A DNA stretch of 17,380 nt from the NCBI GenBank assembly GCA_035518775.1, contig DATIXH010000032.1:1-17380 (forward strand), given 5' to 3'. The stretch comes from JBGPEQ01 sp035518775 (GTDB lineage Bacteria > Pseudomonadota > Alphaproteobacteria > Dongiales > Dongiaceae). The stretch's first letter is position 1. The number at the start of each line of letters is the position of its first letter. Both the position numbers and the translations under genes were made by a program. The notes beneath the pieces were generated by a model that did not search any database, was not told the origin of the DNA, and saw nothing but the letters and a program-made list of their open reading frames with translations. Shown piece by piece: positions 1 to 6,809 of this stretch.

Positions 1-69
1 CGACGATTTGCGGGCAGCCCGCTGTCACGGTATCAGAAGCCTCTATCCCTCCGGCAAGGACTGCAGGCA

Positions 70-1482
70 ATGCCCCAATCGGCGCCAAGAACGCTCTACG
101 ACAAGATCTTCGAGGACCACGTCGTCAACCGTCAATCCGACGGCACTTGCATCCTCTATATCGACCGCCACCTCGTCCACGAGGTGACGAGCCCGCAGGC
201 CTTCGAGGGCCTGCGCGCGGCCGGCCGCAAGGTGCACCGTCCGCAGGCCACGCTTGCCGTCGCCGACCACAACGTGCCGACGACGGATCGCAGCAAGGGC
301 ATCACGGAGGAGGAGTCGCGCATCCAGGTCGAGACGCTGGAGAAGAACTGCCGCGACTTCGGCATCGAGTACTTCTCGATGACCGACGTCCGCCAGGGCA
401 TCGTCCACATCATCGGTCCCGAGCAGGGCCTGACCCAGCCCGGCCTCACCATCGTCTGCGGCGACAGCCACACGGCGACGCACGGCGCCTTCGGCGCGCT
501 GGCCTTCGGCATCGGCACCTCGGAGGTGGAGCATGTGCTGGCCACGCAAACGCTGATCCAGCAGCCGGCCAAGAACATGCGCGTCACCGTCGACGGCGAC
601 CTGCCGCTCGGCCTGACGGCGAAGGACCTGATCCTCGCCATCATCGGCAAGATCGGCACCGCCGGCGGCACCGGCCACGTCATCGAATATGCGGGGAAGG
701 CGATCCGCGGCCTCTCGATGGAGGGTCGCATGACCGTCTGCAACATGTCGATCGAAGGCGGCGCGCGCGCCGGCCTGATCGCGCCCGACGACACCACCTT
801 CGACTATCTCAGGGGTCGCCCGATGGCGCCCAAGGCCGGCGCCTGGGAGCAGGCCGTCGCCTACTGGCGCACGCTCCCTTCCGATCCCGGCGCCTCCTAC
901 GACAAGGAGGCCGTGCTGCGCACCTCCGAGATCGCGCCGCAGGTCACCTGGGGCACCAGCCCGGAGGACGTGCTGCCGATCACCGGCGCCGTGCCCGATC
1001 CGGCCGCCGCGAGCGACGAGGCCAGGCGCCGTTCGATGGAGCGCGCGCTCGAATACATGGGCCTGAAGCCCGGCACGCCGCTGCGTGAGGTGAAGATCGA
1101 TCGTGTCTTCATCGGCTCCTGCACCAACGGCCGCATCGAAGACCTGCGCGAGGCCGCGAAGGTCGCCCAGGGCCGCAAGGTCGCAGCCGGCGTCAGCGCC
1201 ATGGTCGTGCCGGGCTCCGGCCTGGTGAAGCACCAGGCGGAGGAGGAGGGTCTCGACCGCATCCTCACCGAGGCCGGCTTCGAGTGGCGCGAGCCCGGCT
1301 GCTCCATGTGCCTGGCCATGAACCCGGACAAGCTGCAGCCCGGCGAGCGCTGCGCCTCCACCTCCAACCGCAACTTCGAAGGCCGCCAGGGCCGCGGCGG
1401 CCGCACGCACCTGATGAGCCCGGCCATGGCGGCGGCCGCCGCGGTCACGGGCCGGCTCACGGACATCCGCGAGTTGCTCTGA
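70..1482 (+). CDS. leuC: 3-isopropylmalate dehydratase large subunit
   Basis: Large subunit of isopropylmalate isomerase, which converts 2-isopropylmalate to 3-isopropylmalate in leucine biosynthesis as a heterodimer with LeuD. The 470-residue length fits the family (E. coli about 466). Seen directly: an aconitase-type substrate motif CGDSHTATHGAFGA at residues 130-143, and the three 4Fe-4S ligands C351 (in GSCTNGR), C411 and C414 (in PGCSMC). These match the spacing in characterised LeuC. The ATG at 70 is preceded by a purine-rich 'gcaagga', a modest ribosome site. The partner leuD lies 4.6 kb downstream, separated by unrelated genes, so the two are probably not cotranscribed. The gene converges on purC across a 200-base gap holding a palindromic repeat. 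No missing residues or frame problems. Confidence 0.98.
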   Translation: MPQSAPRTLYDKIFEDHVVNRQSDGTCILYIDRHLVHEVTSPQAFEGLRAAGRKVHRPQATLAVADHNVPTTDRSKGITEEESRIQVETLEKNCRDFGIEYFSMTDVRQGIVHIIGPEQGLTQPGLTIVCGDSHTATHGAFGALAFGIGTSEVEHVLATQTLIQQPAKNMRVTVDGDLPLGLTAKDLILAIIGKIGTAGGTGHVIEYAGKAIRGLSMEGRMTVCNMSIEGGARAGLIAPDDTTFDYLRGRPMAPKAGAWEQAVAYWRTLPSDPGASYDKEAVLRTSEIAPQVTWGTSPEDVLPITGAVPDPAAASDEARRRSMERALEYMGLKPGTPLREVKIDRVFIGSCTNGRIEDLREAAKVAQGRKVAAGVSAMVVPGSGLVKHQAEEEGLDRILTEAGFEWREPGCSMCLAMNPDKLQPGERCASTSNRNFEGRQGRGGRTHLMSPAMAAAAAVTGRLTDIRELL

Positions 1483-1547
1483 GCGCGTTTGGCGCTGCGT
1501 GGACTCTCAGGGAATGAGGTAGATCTCCGGCCCTCGTGTCCTCCCAT

Positions 1548-1620
1548 GTCACCCCGACGAAAGTCGGGGTCCATATTCCAGAGGCCTGTGTTTATGGGCC
1601 CCGGCTTTCGCCGGGGTGAC
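1548..1620. repeat. Paired REP-like palindromic repeat
   Basis: Two inverted arms of 26 bases (1548-1573 and 1595-1620) are near-perfect reverse complements with about three mismatches. Each arm is itself a hairpin: ccccgac-gaaa-gtcgggg on the left and ccccggc-ttt-cgccgggg on the right. This nested layout is that of a paired REP/BIME element. It sits between the convergent ends of leuC and purC, where it could also stop transcription or protect 3' ends. The element often yields spurious ORFs reading MSPRRKxG...GFRRGD on either strand, as it does here. Family membership is from memory of alphaproteobacterial genomes, not from a search. Confidence 0.85.
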
Positions 1621-1663
1621 AACCGAGGTTTGAACTGTCCGATGGTGCCAGTTTCCTTTCAGT

Positions 1664-1687
1664 CCCGTTTTAGGCCCCGTTTTAGGC
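1664..1687. repeat. 12-bp perfect tandem duplication at the purC stop
   Basis: The 12-mer cccgttttaggc occurs twice back to back (1664-1675 and 1676-1687). On the minus strand it duplicates the purC stop codon and its flank. Because the unit is a multiple of three, two in-frame TAA codons result, 12 bases apart. The AAAA tract in each unit lies just after the gene end. Confidence 0.9.
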
Positions 1688-2674
1688 GCGATTGTCGCTG
1701 CCCACATATCCCCGCAGGGCCGACCGGATTCGGTCGAGCGGCGGAATGCTCGGATCCGGCCAGGCAAACTCCTCTCCGGTGATCGTCTCGAAGGCGCTGA
1801 TATACACGGCGGCAGTGTGGAGCCGCATGTCGCGCGGGATCTCCGGGATCTGGCCTTCATAGGGATTGCAGCGCGCCCGGACCCAGTTGCGGATGACGTC
1901 CTTGTCGAAGCTCTCCGGGGGTGTCCCCGCCGCGAAGCGCTGCGCATAGCTGTCGAGCCGCCAATAGCGGCTGCTGTCGGGTGTGTGGATCTCGTCGGCC
2001 AGGATGATCTGGCCGTCGCCATCGACGCCGAATTCGTACTTCGTGTCGACCAGGATGAGTCCGCGCTCGTGCACGAGCGCACGCCCGCGCTCGAAGAGCG
2101 CCAGGGCGTAGTCGGAGACGGTCTGCCACTGCGCGCGCGTCATCAGGCCGCGCTCGACGATGTCGCGCGCGGAAAGCGGCTCGTCATGCCCGCCCTCCGC
2201 CGCCTTCGTGGTCGGCGTCACGATCGCCTGCGGCAGCATCTGGTTCTCGCGCAGCCCGTCGGGAAAGCGGATGCCGTACATCTCGCGGGCCCCCGCCTTG
2301 TACATCGGCCAGATCGACGTGTTGGTGGTGCCCGTGAGATAGCCGCGCACGACGATCTCGACGGGAAGGATCGACAGCCGGCGGCAGACCGTCACGTTGG
2401 GGTCCGGGTAGGACTCGATATGGTTCGGGCAGATCGCCTTCGTCGCATCGAACCAGAAGCGCGCGCTCTGCGTGAGCACCTGGCCCTTCAACGGGATCGT
2501 CGTGAGGATCCGGTCGAAGGCGCTCAACCGGTCGGTGGCGATGAGGATGCGGCGGCCATCCCTGAGATCGTAGCTGTCTCTGACCTTGCCCTGGCTGTGC
2601 TGCGGCAGCTCCGGGATCACGGCCGCCGACAGCGCCTGATCGAGGTAGGGCTCGATTCTCTTCGGATCGATCAT
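1682..2674 (-). CDS. purC: Phosphoribosylaminoimidazole-succinocarboxamide synthase (SAICAR synthase), long form
   Basis: ATP-dependent ligation of aspartate to CAIR giving SAICAR, step 8 of de novo purine synthesis, cytosolic. At 330 residues it belongs to the longer class resembling yeast Ade1 rather than the roughly 240-residue bacterial form. Motifs seen: GKVRD at 29-33 (nucleotide loop), DRLSAFD at 48-54, VVRGYLTGT at 108-116, LVDTKYEFG at 208-216 and ILADEIHTPDSSRYW at 224-238, all family hallmarks. The ATG at 2674 is preceded on the minus strand by 'agaaggac' at suitable spacing. It converges on leuC and diverges from the acetyltransferase gene across 126 bases. Many alphaproteobacteria also carry a short purC in the main purine cluster, so this may be a second copy; the window cannot show that. 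Confidence 0.95.
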   Translation of the reverse strand: MIDPKRIEPYLDQALSAAVIPELPQHSQGKVRDSYDLRDGRRILIATDRLSAFDRILTTIPLKGQVLTQSARFWFDATKAICPNHIESYPDPNVTVCRRLSILPVEIVVRGYLTGTTNTSIWPMYKAGAREMYGIRFPDGLRENQMLPQAIVTPTTKAAEGGHDEPLSARDIVERGLMTRAQWQTVSDYALALFERGRALVHERGLILVDTKYEFGVDGDGQIILADEIHTPDSSRYWRLDSYAQRFAAGTPPESFDKDVIRNWVRARCNPYEGQIPEIPRDMRLHTAAVYISAFETITGEEFAWPDPSIPPLDRIRSALRGYVGSDNRA

Positions 2675-2800
2675 GCGTCTCGGATGTCCTTCTGCCCTGC
2701 ATCACGCCGTCGAGCTTGTGCAGCAATTCCTCCGGGCCCGCAAGTCGAGGCCTCCCGGCAACGACTTTCGCGCGCCGCTGATTCGTGGTCCAACACCGCG

Positions 2801-3292
2801 ATGACGTGCGAATCCCATGACATTGTCATCCGCGCGGCCGCGCACGCGGACGCCGAAGCGATCCTGCAACTGCATCGCGCGTCGATCCGCGTCCTCGGCG
2901 CGGAACACTACAGCCTCGCCGAGGTCGAGAGCTGGGCGACCGGACTCGTGCCGGAACGCTATGTCACGGCGATGACCGATGGCGGGGAGACCTTCATCGT
3001 CGCCGCCGCCGCCGATGGCGATCTCGCGGGCTTCTGCTCGTTCAAGGACGACGAGGTGAAGGGGCTTTATGTGGCGCCGGGATGGGCCCGCCGCGGCGTC
3101 GGCAGCGCGCTGCTCCGCCGGGCCGAAGCCGCGATCGCTGCGACCGGCCGTCGTCGCATCCGCATCGGCGCCTCTCTCTCGGGTCAGGCTTTCTACGAGC
3201 GGCACGGATACCGCGTCACTGACCGGCATGGCTGGACGTCGCGCGGCGGCCTCGTGATGGCGGCCCTCGCCATGGAGAAGACCCTGCCATAG
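2801..3292 (+). CDS. GNAT-family N-acetyltransferase
   Basis: Predicted acetyl-CoA-dependent N-acyltransferase of 163 residues, a single GNAT domain; substrate unknown. Seen: a beta4/acetyl-CoA pyrophosphate loop VAPGWARRGVGSALL at 91-105, which contains the R-R-x-V-G-x-A/S pattern, a following helix, and FYERHGY at 131-137 near the end, typical of the domain's C-terminal strand. The frame is open far upstream, but that upstream part is antisense to purC and has no domain character, so I start at the ATG at 2801 in front of MTCESHDIVIRAA. The ribosome site is weak. The gene diverges from purC. The strong terminator at 3557 could end its transcript, but 260 bases of structured non-coding DNA lie between. 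Confidence 0.88.
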   Translation: MTCESHDIVIRAAAHADAEAILQLHRASIRVLGAEHYSLAEVESWATGLVPERYVTAMTDGGETFIVAAAADGDLAGFCSFKDDEVKGLYVAPGWARRGVGSALLRRAEAAIAATGRRRIRIGASLSGQAFYERHGYRVTDRHGWTSRGGLVMAALAMEKTLP

Positions 3293-3420
3293 AGATACCG
3301 AGTCACGCCGGCCGTGGTTAACCTTCGCTAACCGCTTGCTCGCGCACAAATCAACCATCCCTGTCAGGTTCGCGTAAGCTTGCCCTGGCATAGTGGCATC
3401 GTCGGTTGAAGTTGTTGTCC

Positions 3421-3599
3421 CACTGAACTAGGAGGTTAAAGCAAGTTTCGCTGCCAGCGCACGGTCCTGGCCCCTGCATGGGGGCCGACACAGAGGCCCA
3501 GCGAAGCATTCCTTAAGTCCTCGTATCCCCTTCCTGATCCTCGCGTCGCTCCCCGCCTGCGGCCGATCCCCTCAAAGGATCGGCCGCAGTGCTTTTGGT
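3421..3599 (+). ncRNA. Candidate structured small RNA ending in an intrinsic terminator
   Basis: The 340 bases between the acetyltransferase stop (3292) and the response regulator (3633) have no credible CDS but contain nested complementarity. TTCGCTG (3447-3453) pairs with CAGCGAA (3499-3505). Inside it CCT (3466-3468) can pair with AGG (3494-3496), and GGCCCC (3469-3474) pairs with GGGGCC (3481-3486) around a 6-base loop. An outer pairing of AGGA..TTAA (from 3430) with TTAAGTCCT (about 3513-3521) is possible. The stretch ends in a textbook terminator. The 5' end is uncertain; a weak -10-like CATAGT lies near 3390. I do not recognise a known RNA family. Alternatives are the long 3' UTR of the acetyltransferase or a leader of the two-component operon that terminates early. 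Confidence 0.45.
3557..3596 (+). terminator. Strong Rho-independent terminator
   Basis: A perfect 13-base-pair stem CTGCGGCCGATCC (3557-3569) with GGATCGGCCGCAG (3577-3589) around a 7-base loop is followed by tgctttt. This is the clearest intrinsic terminator in the window. It lies 264 bases after the nearest upstream CDS and 36 bases before the response regulator start, so it insulates the two-component operon from upstream transcription. Confidence 0.9.
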
Positions 3600-3632
3600 T
3601 AATTATTCACCATTGCGTCCTAAGCTGCCGTG

Positions 3633-4310
3633 ATGCGCGTCCTCCTCATCGAAGACAATGACCGGCTGGCCGACCTCGCCTCCAAGGGGCTGAAGGACGC
3701 CGGCTTCGTCGTCGACCGCGTGGCCCTGGTCGACGAGGCGCTCGCCGCCCTCCGCGCGACCCGTTACGACGCCGGCATTCTCGACCTCACCCTGCCCGAC
3801 GGCGACGGCCTCCAGGTCCTCAAGACCCTGCGCCAGGGTGGCGACAGCACGCCGATCCTGATCCTCACCGCGCGCGACGGCGTCGCGCATCGCGTGCGCG
3901 GCCTCGACAGCGGCGCCGACGACTACCTGCAGAAGCCCTTCGCCATGGAGGAGCTGGTAGCGCGGCTGAAGGCGCTGCTGCGGCGCCCGGGCGGCGCCCT
4001 CGGCCTGCGGCTCGAGGCCGGCAACCTCGGCTTCGACACCGTGAACCGCGCCGTCGAGGTCGACGGCCATCCGGTCCTGCTGTCGCGCCGCGAGCTCGCG
4101 CTGCTCGAGCTGCTGTTGCGCAGCACCGGCCGCGTCGTCGCCAAGAGCGCGCTCGAGGAGGGTGTCTACAGCATGGAGGAGGCGGTCGGTTCCAACACCA
4201 TCGAGGCGCACATGTCGCGCCTGCGCAAGAAGCTCGAGGCCACCGGCGCCACCTTCGACATCCACACCATCCGCGGCGTCGGCTACCTGCTGGCGGAGCG
4301 CGCGGCGTGA
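3633..4310 (+). CDS. OmpR/PhoB-family response regulator
   Basis: Transcription factor of a two-component system, 225 residues. Receiver domain about 1-115: acidic pocket E7-D8, phospho-acceptor D51 (in ILDLTLPDGDG), T79 and K101 (in QKPF), all conserved. C-terminal winged helix about 127-222, with VGSNTIEAHMSRLRKKL as the recognition-helix region and TIRGVGYLL as the wing. It resembles the QseB/PmrA/TctD subgroup. An in-frame GTG lies one codon upstream; I prefer the ATG at 3633 in front of MRVLLIEDN. No Shine-Dalgarno sequence is visible and the terminator ends only 36 bases upstream, so translation may start from a very short or leaderless transcript. The stop overlaps the kinase start by 4 bases (gtga), pointing to coupling. 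Confidence 0.95.
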   Translation: MRVLLIEDNDRLADLASKGLKDAGFVVDRVALVDEALAALRATRYDAGILDLTLPDGDGLQVLKTLRQGGDSTPILILTARDGVAHRVRGLDSGADDYLQKPFAMEELVARLKALLRRPGGALGLRLEAGNLGFDTVNRAVEVDGHPVLLSRRELALLELLLRSTGRVVAKSALEEGVYSMEEAVGSNTIEAHMSRLRKKLEATGATFDIHTIRGVGYLLAERAA

Positions 4311-5650
4311 CCGACCGCACGAGCTCGCTGCAGGCCCGCCTGTCGCTGCGGCTCGCGACGTTGTTCGTGCTCATGTTCGTGGCCGGCATGGTCATGCTGT
4401 CCACGCGCTACCGCGCTGATTCGATGGAGCTGCATGCCGAGCGTCTCGGCAACACGGTGAGGGCGGTTGCCGCCGCCGTCGCGAAGGACGCCGCGGGCCA
4501 CGTGTCGGTGACGCTGCCCGACAACGTCGACGCTCCGGACTATGTCGTGCGGACGCCGGACGGGCAGCTGCTGGCCGCCTCCAGCCCGGAGGCCGCGGCG
4601 CGGCTGACGGCGCCGCCCGCCGGCTGGCGGCAGGGCGTCTTCACCGACGTCGGCCTGAACGAGGACGGGCTGGTGCGGTCGAGCGCCTTTGCGCGCCTGC
4701 CGACGGCCGCCGGCCTCGCCGTGATCCAGGTCTCCGATCTCCGCTCCGACGTCGATGTCAGCCGCCGCGGCATGCTCGACAGCCTGACCGGCAACGTGCT
4801 GCCGATCATGCTGCCGCTGATGGCGGCGGTGCTGATCATCGGCGTGCTCACCATCCGCGACAGCCTGGCGCCGATGCAGCAGCTCGCGCGCCGCGCCGCC
4901 CGCATCTCGCCGACCGCCACCGACGTGCGGCTGCCCGCCGCCGGCCTGCCGCCGGAGCTGAAGCCCATGGTCGTCGCCATCAACGGCGCGCTCGACCGGC
5001 TCGACGAGGGCTTCCGCATGCAGCGCGAGTTCACCGCCGACGCCGCCCACGAGCTGCGCACGCCGCTCGCCATCCTCGCCACCCATCTCGACAGCCTCGA
5101 GAACAAGCAGGTCGCCGCCGCCCTGCGCGCCGACGTCGAGCGCATGAGCCGGCTGGTCAACCAGCTGCTGTCCGTGGCTACCCTCGAAGCACTGGCTGTG
5201 GCGCCCGACGAGATCGCCGACCTGCAGGCCATCGCCGTGGATGTCGCGGGATCATTGGCGCCCCTCGCCCTCAAGCGCGGCCGCTCGATTGCCGTCACCG
5301 GCACGACCGAGCCGGTCGCCGTCCGCGGCAACGCCGAGTCCTTGCGTCAGGCCCTGCGCAACCTGATCGAGAACGCGCTGCAGCACACGCCGGCCGGCAC
5401 CGAGGTCGAGATCGAGGTCACGCACGAGCCGGCCGTGCATGTCAGCGACCGCGGCCCGGGCGTGCCGCCGGAGCTGCGCAGCCGCGTGATCCAGCGCTTC
5501 TGGCGCGCCGACCGCCGCAAAGGCGAGGGCTCCGGCCTCGGCCTCGCGATCGTCAGCCGCATCCTCGCCGCCCACGGCGGCCGCCTCGCCGTCGACGACG
5601 CCGCCGGCGGCGGTGCCCGCTTCTCGCTCGTCCTCCCCGCCAAGGCCTGA
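4307..5650 (+). CDS. Sensor histidine kinase (partner of the upstream response regulator)
   Basis: Inner-membrane sensor kinase of 447 residues, starting at a GTG that overlaps the regulator's TGA. Layout seen: transmembrane segment 1 about 15-32, periplasmic sensor region about 33-160, transmembrane segment 2 about 164-183, a HAMP-like linker to about 235, then the HisKA box FTADAAHELRTPLAIL with phospho-acceptor H248. ATPase domain: N box NLIENALQH (352-360), G1 DRGPGVP (381-387), F box near RFWRADRR (397-404), G2 GSGLGLAIV (408-416). All catalytic motifs are intact. It belongs to the QseC/PmrB/TctE-like group; the roughly 128-residue periplasmic domain gives no clear clue to the signal. 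A GC-rich hairpin follows the stop. Confidence 0.95.
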   Translation: MTDRTSSLQARLSLRLATLFVLMFVAGMVMLSTRYRADSMELHAERLGNTVRAVAAAVAKDAAGHVSVTLPDNVDAPDYVVRTPDGQLLAASSPEAAARLTAPPAGWRQGVFTDVGLNEDGLVRSSAFARLPTAAGLAVIQVSDLRSDVDVSRRGMLDSLTGNVLPIMLPLMAAVLIIGVLTIRDSLAPMQQLARRAARISPTATDVRLPAAGLPPELKPMVVAINGALDRLDEGFRMQREFTADAAHELRTPLAILATHLDSLENKQVAAALRADVERMSRLVNQLLSVATLEALAVAPDEIADLQAIAVDVAGSLAPLALKRGRSIAVTGTTEPVAVRGNAESLRQALRNLIENALQHTPAGTEVEIEVTHEPAVHVSDRGPGVPPELRSRVIQRFWRADRRKGEGSGLGLAIVSRILAAHGGRLAVDDAAGGGARFSLVLPAKA

Positions 5651-5654
5651 GCAC

Positions 5655-5675
5655 CCGCCGGGTTGCGGCCGGCGG
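5655..5675 (+). terminator. GC-rich hairpin after the two-component operon (weak terminator candidate)
   Basis: CCGCCGG (5655-5661) and CCGGCGG (5669-5675) form a perfect 7-base-pair stem with a 7-base loop, five bases after the kinase stop. No T tract follows, so intrinsic termination is doubtful. It could attenuate read-through into the next gene. Confidence 0.35.
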
Positions 5676-5697
5676 CCCGGATCGCTAACGTCGGAGC

Positions 5698-6060
5698 ATG
5701 AGACGCAAGTGGTCGATCTTGAGTGGCCTGGTCGCCGCGACGGCCGTCGCCGCGGGCGCGGCCGCGGCCGACAAGCTCAACGGGGCCCAGATCCGCGACA
5801 CCGTCGTCGGCAACACGGTGCAGGGCACGATGGAAGGCACCGGCGACTACGCCGAGTTCTACGAGCAGGACGGCACGATCAAGGCCCAGGCGTACAGCGG
5901 AACCTGGACGATCGAGGGCGACGACATGTGCTTCCAGTACGGCTCCGATCCCAAGATGTGCTGGGAGGTCGCCAGGGAGGGCGACACCCTGCAATGGATC
6001 AGGGACGGCAAGGTCGAAGGCACCGGCACGATCGCGCCGGGCAATCCGCGCAATTTCTAG
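5698..6060 (+). CDS. Small predicted exported protein of unknown function
   Basis: A 120-residue protein with a clear N-terminal signal peptide: basic MRRK, a hydrophobic stretch to about residue 22 and an Ala-rich cleavage region (AAGAAAA before DKL). The mature part of about 96 residues looks beta-rich, with repeated short strands (TVVGNTVQGTM, YSGTWTIEGD, GKVEGTGTIAPG). It has two cysteines, C78 and C87 (in MCFQYG and KMCWEV), that could form a disulfide in the periplasm. I do not recognise a named family, though similar small 'GTW.vegd..C' proteins are common in alphaproteobacteria. It ends 9 bases before leuD, so it is probably cotranscribed with it. Function unknown. Confidence 0.85.
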   Translation: MRRKWSILSGLVAATAVAAGAAAADKLNGAQIRDTVVGNTVQGTMEGTGDYAEFYEQDGTIKAQAYSGTWTIEGDDMCFQYGSDPKMCWEVAREGDTLQWIRDGKVEGTGTIAPGNPRNF

Positions 6061-6069
6061 AAGGGCATC

Positions 6070-6681
6070 ATGGAGAAGTTCACCAGCCTGACCGGCGTCG
6101 CGGCGCCCATGCCGATGATCAACGTCGATACCGACAAGATCATCCCCAAGCAGTTCCTGAAGACCATCAAGCGCACCGGCCTCGGCAAGAACCTGTTCGA
6201 CGAGCTGCGCTACACGCCTGACGGCAAGGAGCGGCCCGACTTCGTGCTCAACAGGCCGGCCTACCGCAAGGCCGTGATCCTGGTCGCCGGCGCCAATTTC
6301 GGCTGCGGCTCCAGCCGCGAGCACGCGCCCTGGGCGCTGCTCGATTTCGGCATCCGCTGCGTCATCGCGCCCAGCTTCGCCGACATCTTCTACAACAACT
6401 GCTTCAAGAACGGCATCCTGCCGATCGCGCTGCCGCAGAGCGAGGTCGACAAGCTGATGGACGACGCCGAGCGCGGCGCCAACGCCATCATCTCCGTCGA
6501 CCTCGAGAAGCAGGAGATCCGCGGCCCCGACGGCGGCTGCATCAATTTCGACCTCGATCCCTTCCGCAAGCACTGCCTCCTCAACGGCCTCGACGACATC
6601 GGCCTGACCCTGGAGAAGGCGCCCTCGATCGACTCCTTCGAAGCGAAGAACAAGGGCGCCCAGCCCTGGCTGTGGACGTAA
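6070..6681 (+). CDS. leuD: 3-isopropylmalate dehydratase small subunit
   Basis: Small 'swivel' subunit of isopropylmalate isomerase, partner of LeuC. Its 203 residues match the usual length (E. coli 201). Seen: NVDTDKIIPKQFLK at 18-31, the substrate-contacting GANFGCGSSREHAPWAL at 74-90, and APSFADIFYNNCFKNGILPI at 100-119, all diagnostic of LeuD. The ATG at 6070 follows 'agaagg' at good spacing, only 9 bases after the exported-protein gene. The separation of leuC from leuD by a two-component system and two other genes is notable, since the proteins act as a 1:1 complex. A hairpin downstream (6730-6751) may end the transcript. Confidence 0.98.
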   Translation: MEKFTSLTGVAAPMPMINVDTDKIIPKQFLKTIKRTGLGKNLFDELRYTPDGKERPDFVLNRPAYRKAVILVAGANFGCGSSREHAPWALLDFGIRCVIAPSFADIFYNNCFKNGILPIALPQSEVDKLMDDAERGANAIISVDLEKQEIRGPDGGCINFDLDPFRKHCLLNGLDDIGLTLEKAPSIDSFEAKNKGAQPWLWT

Positions 6682-6729
6682 GGGACACCGCGATTCGTCC
6701 GTAGCGGCGGACCCCATGTGGTCGCTCCG

Positions 6730-6757
6730 GGGCGGCCACGCGGGGCCGCCCTACTTG
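6730..6757 (+). terminator. Hairpin downstream of leuD (possible terminator)
   Basis: GGGCGGCC (6730-6737) and GGCCGCCC (6744-6751) form a perfect 8-base-pair stem with loop acgcgg, followed by tacttgatt, a poor T tract. It lies between the leuD stop and the amidase start and is the only terminator-like structure there. Confidence 0.45.
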
Positions 6758-6809
6758 ATTCGCGGCGCCTTTGCGGTGAACCTTCGGCGAAGAAACGCGG
6801 GAGGGAATC

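Noticed and set aside
43..1410. Long minus-strand open frame opposite leuC
   Set aside because: It is Ala/Gly/Arg/Val/Asp-rich with no domain, and is the shadow of leuC in high-GC DNA; leuC has full catalytic motifs.
1489..1782. Small ORF reading MSPRRKSGSIF...GFRRGD
   Set aside because: It is the translation of the palindromic repeat, a well-known kind of spurious annotation.
1817..2800. Upstream extension of the acetyltransferase frame
   Set aside because: The frame is open across purC on the other strand, but the peptide lacks domain character; the GNAT domain begins at MTCESHDIVIRAA.
5347..6717. Long minus-strand frame opposite the kinase end, exported protein and leuD
   Set aside because: Repetitive Ala/Val/Gly/Asp composition typical of an antisense shadow; it runs through three well-supported genes.
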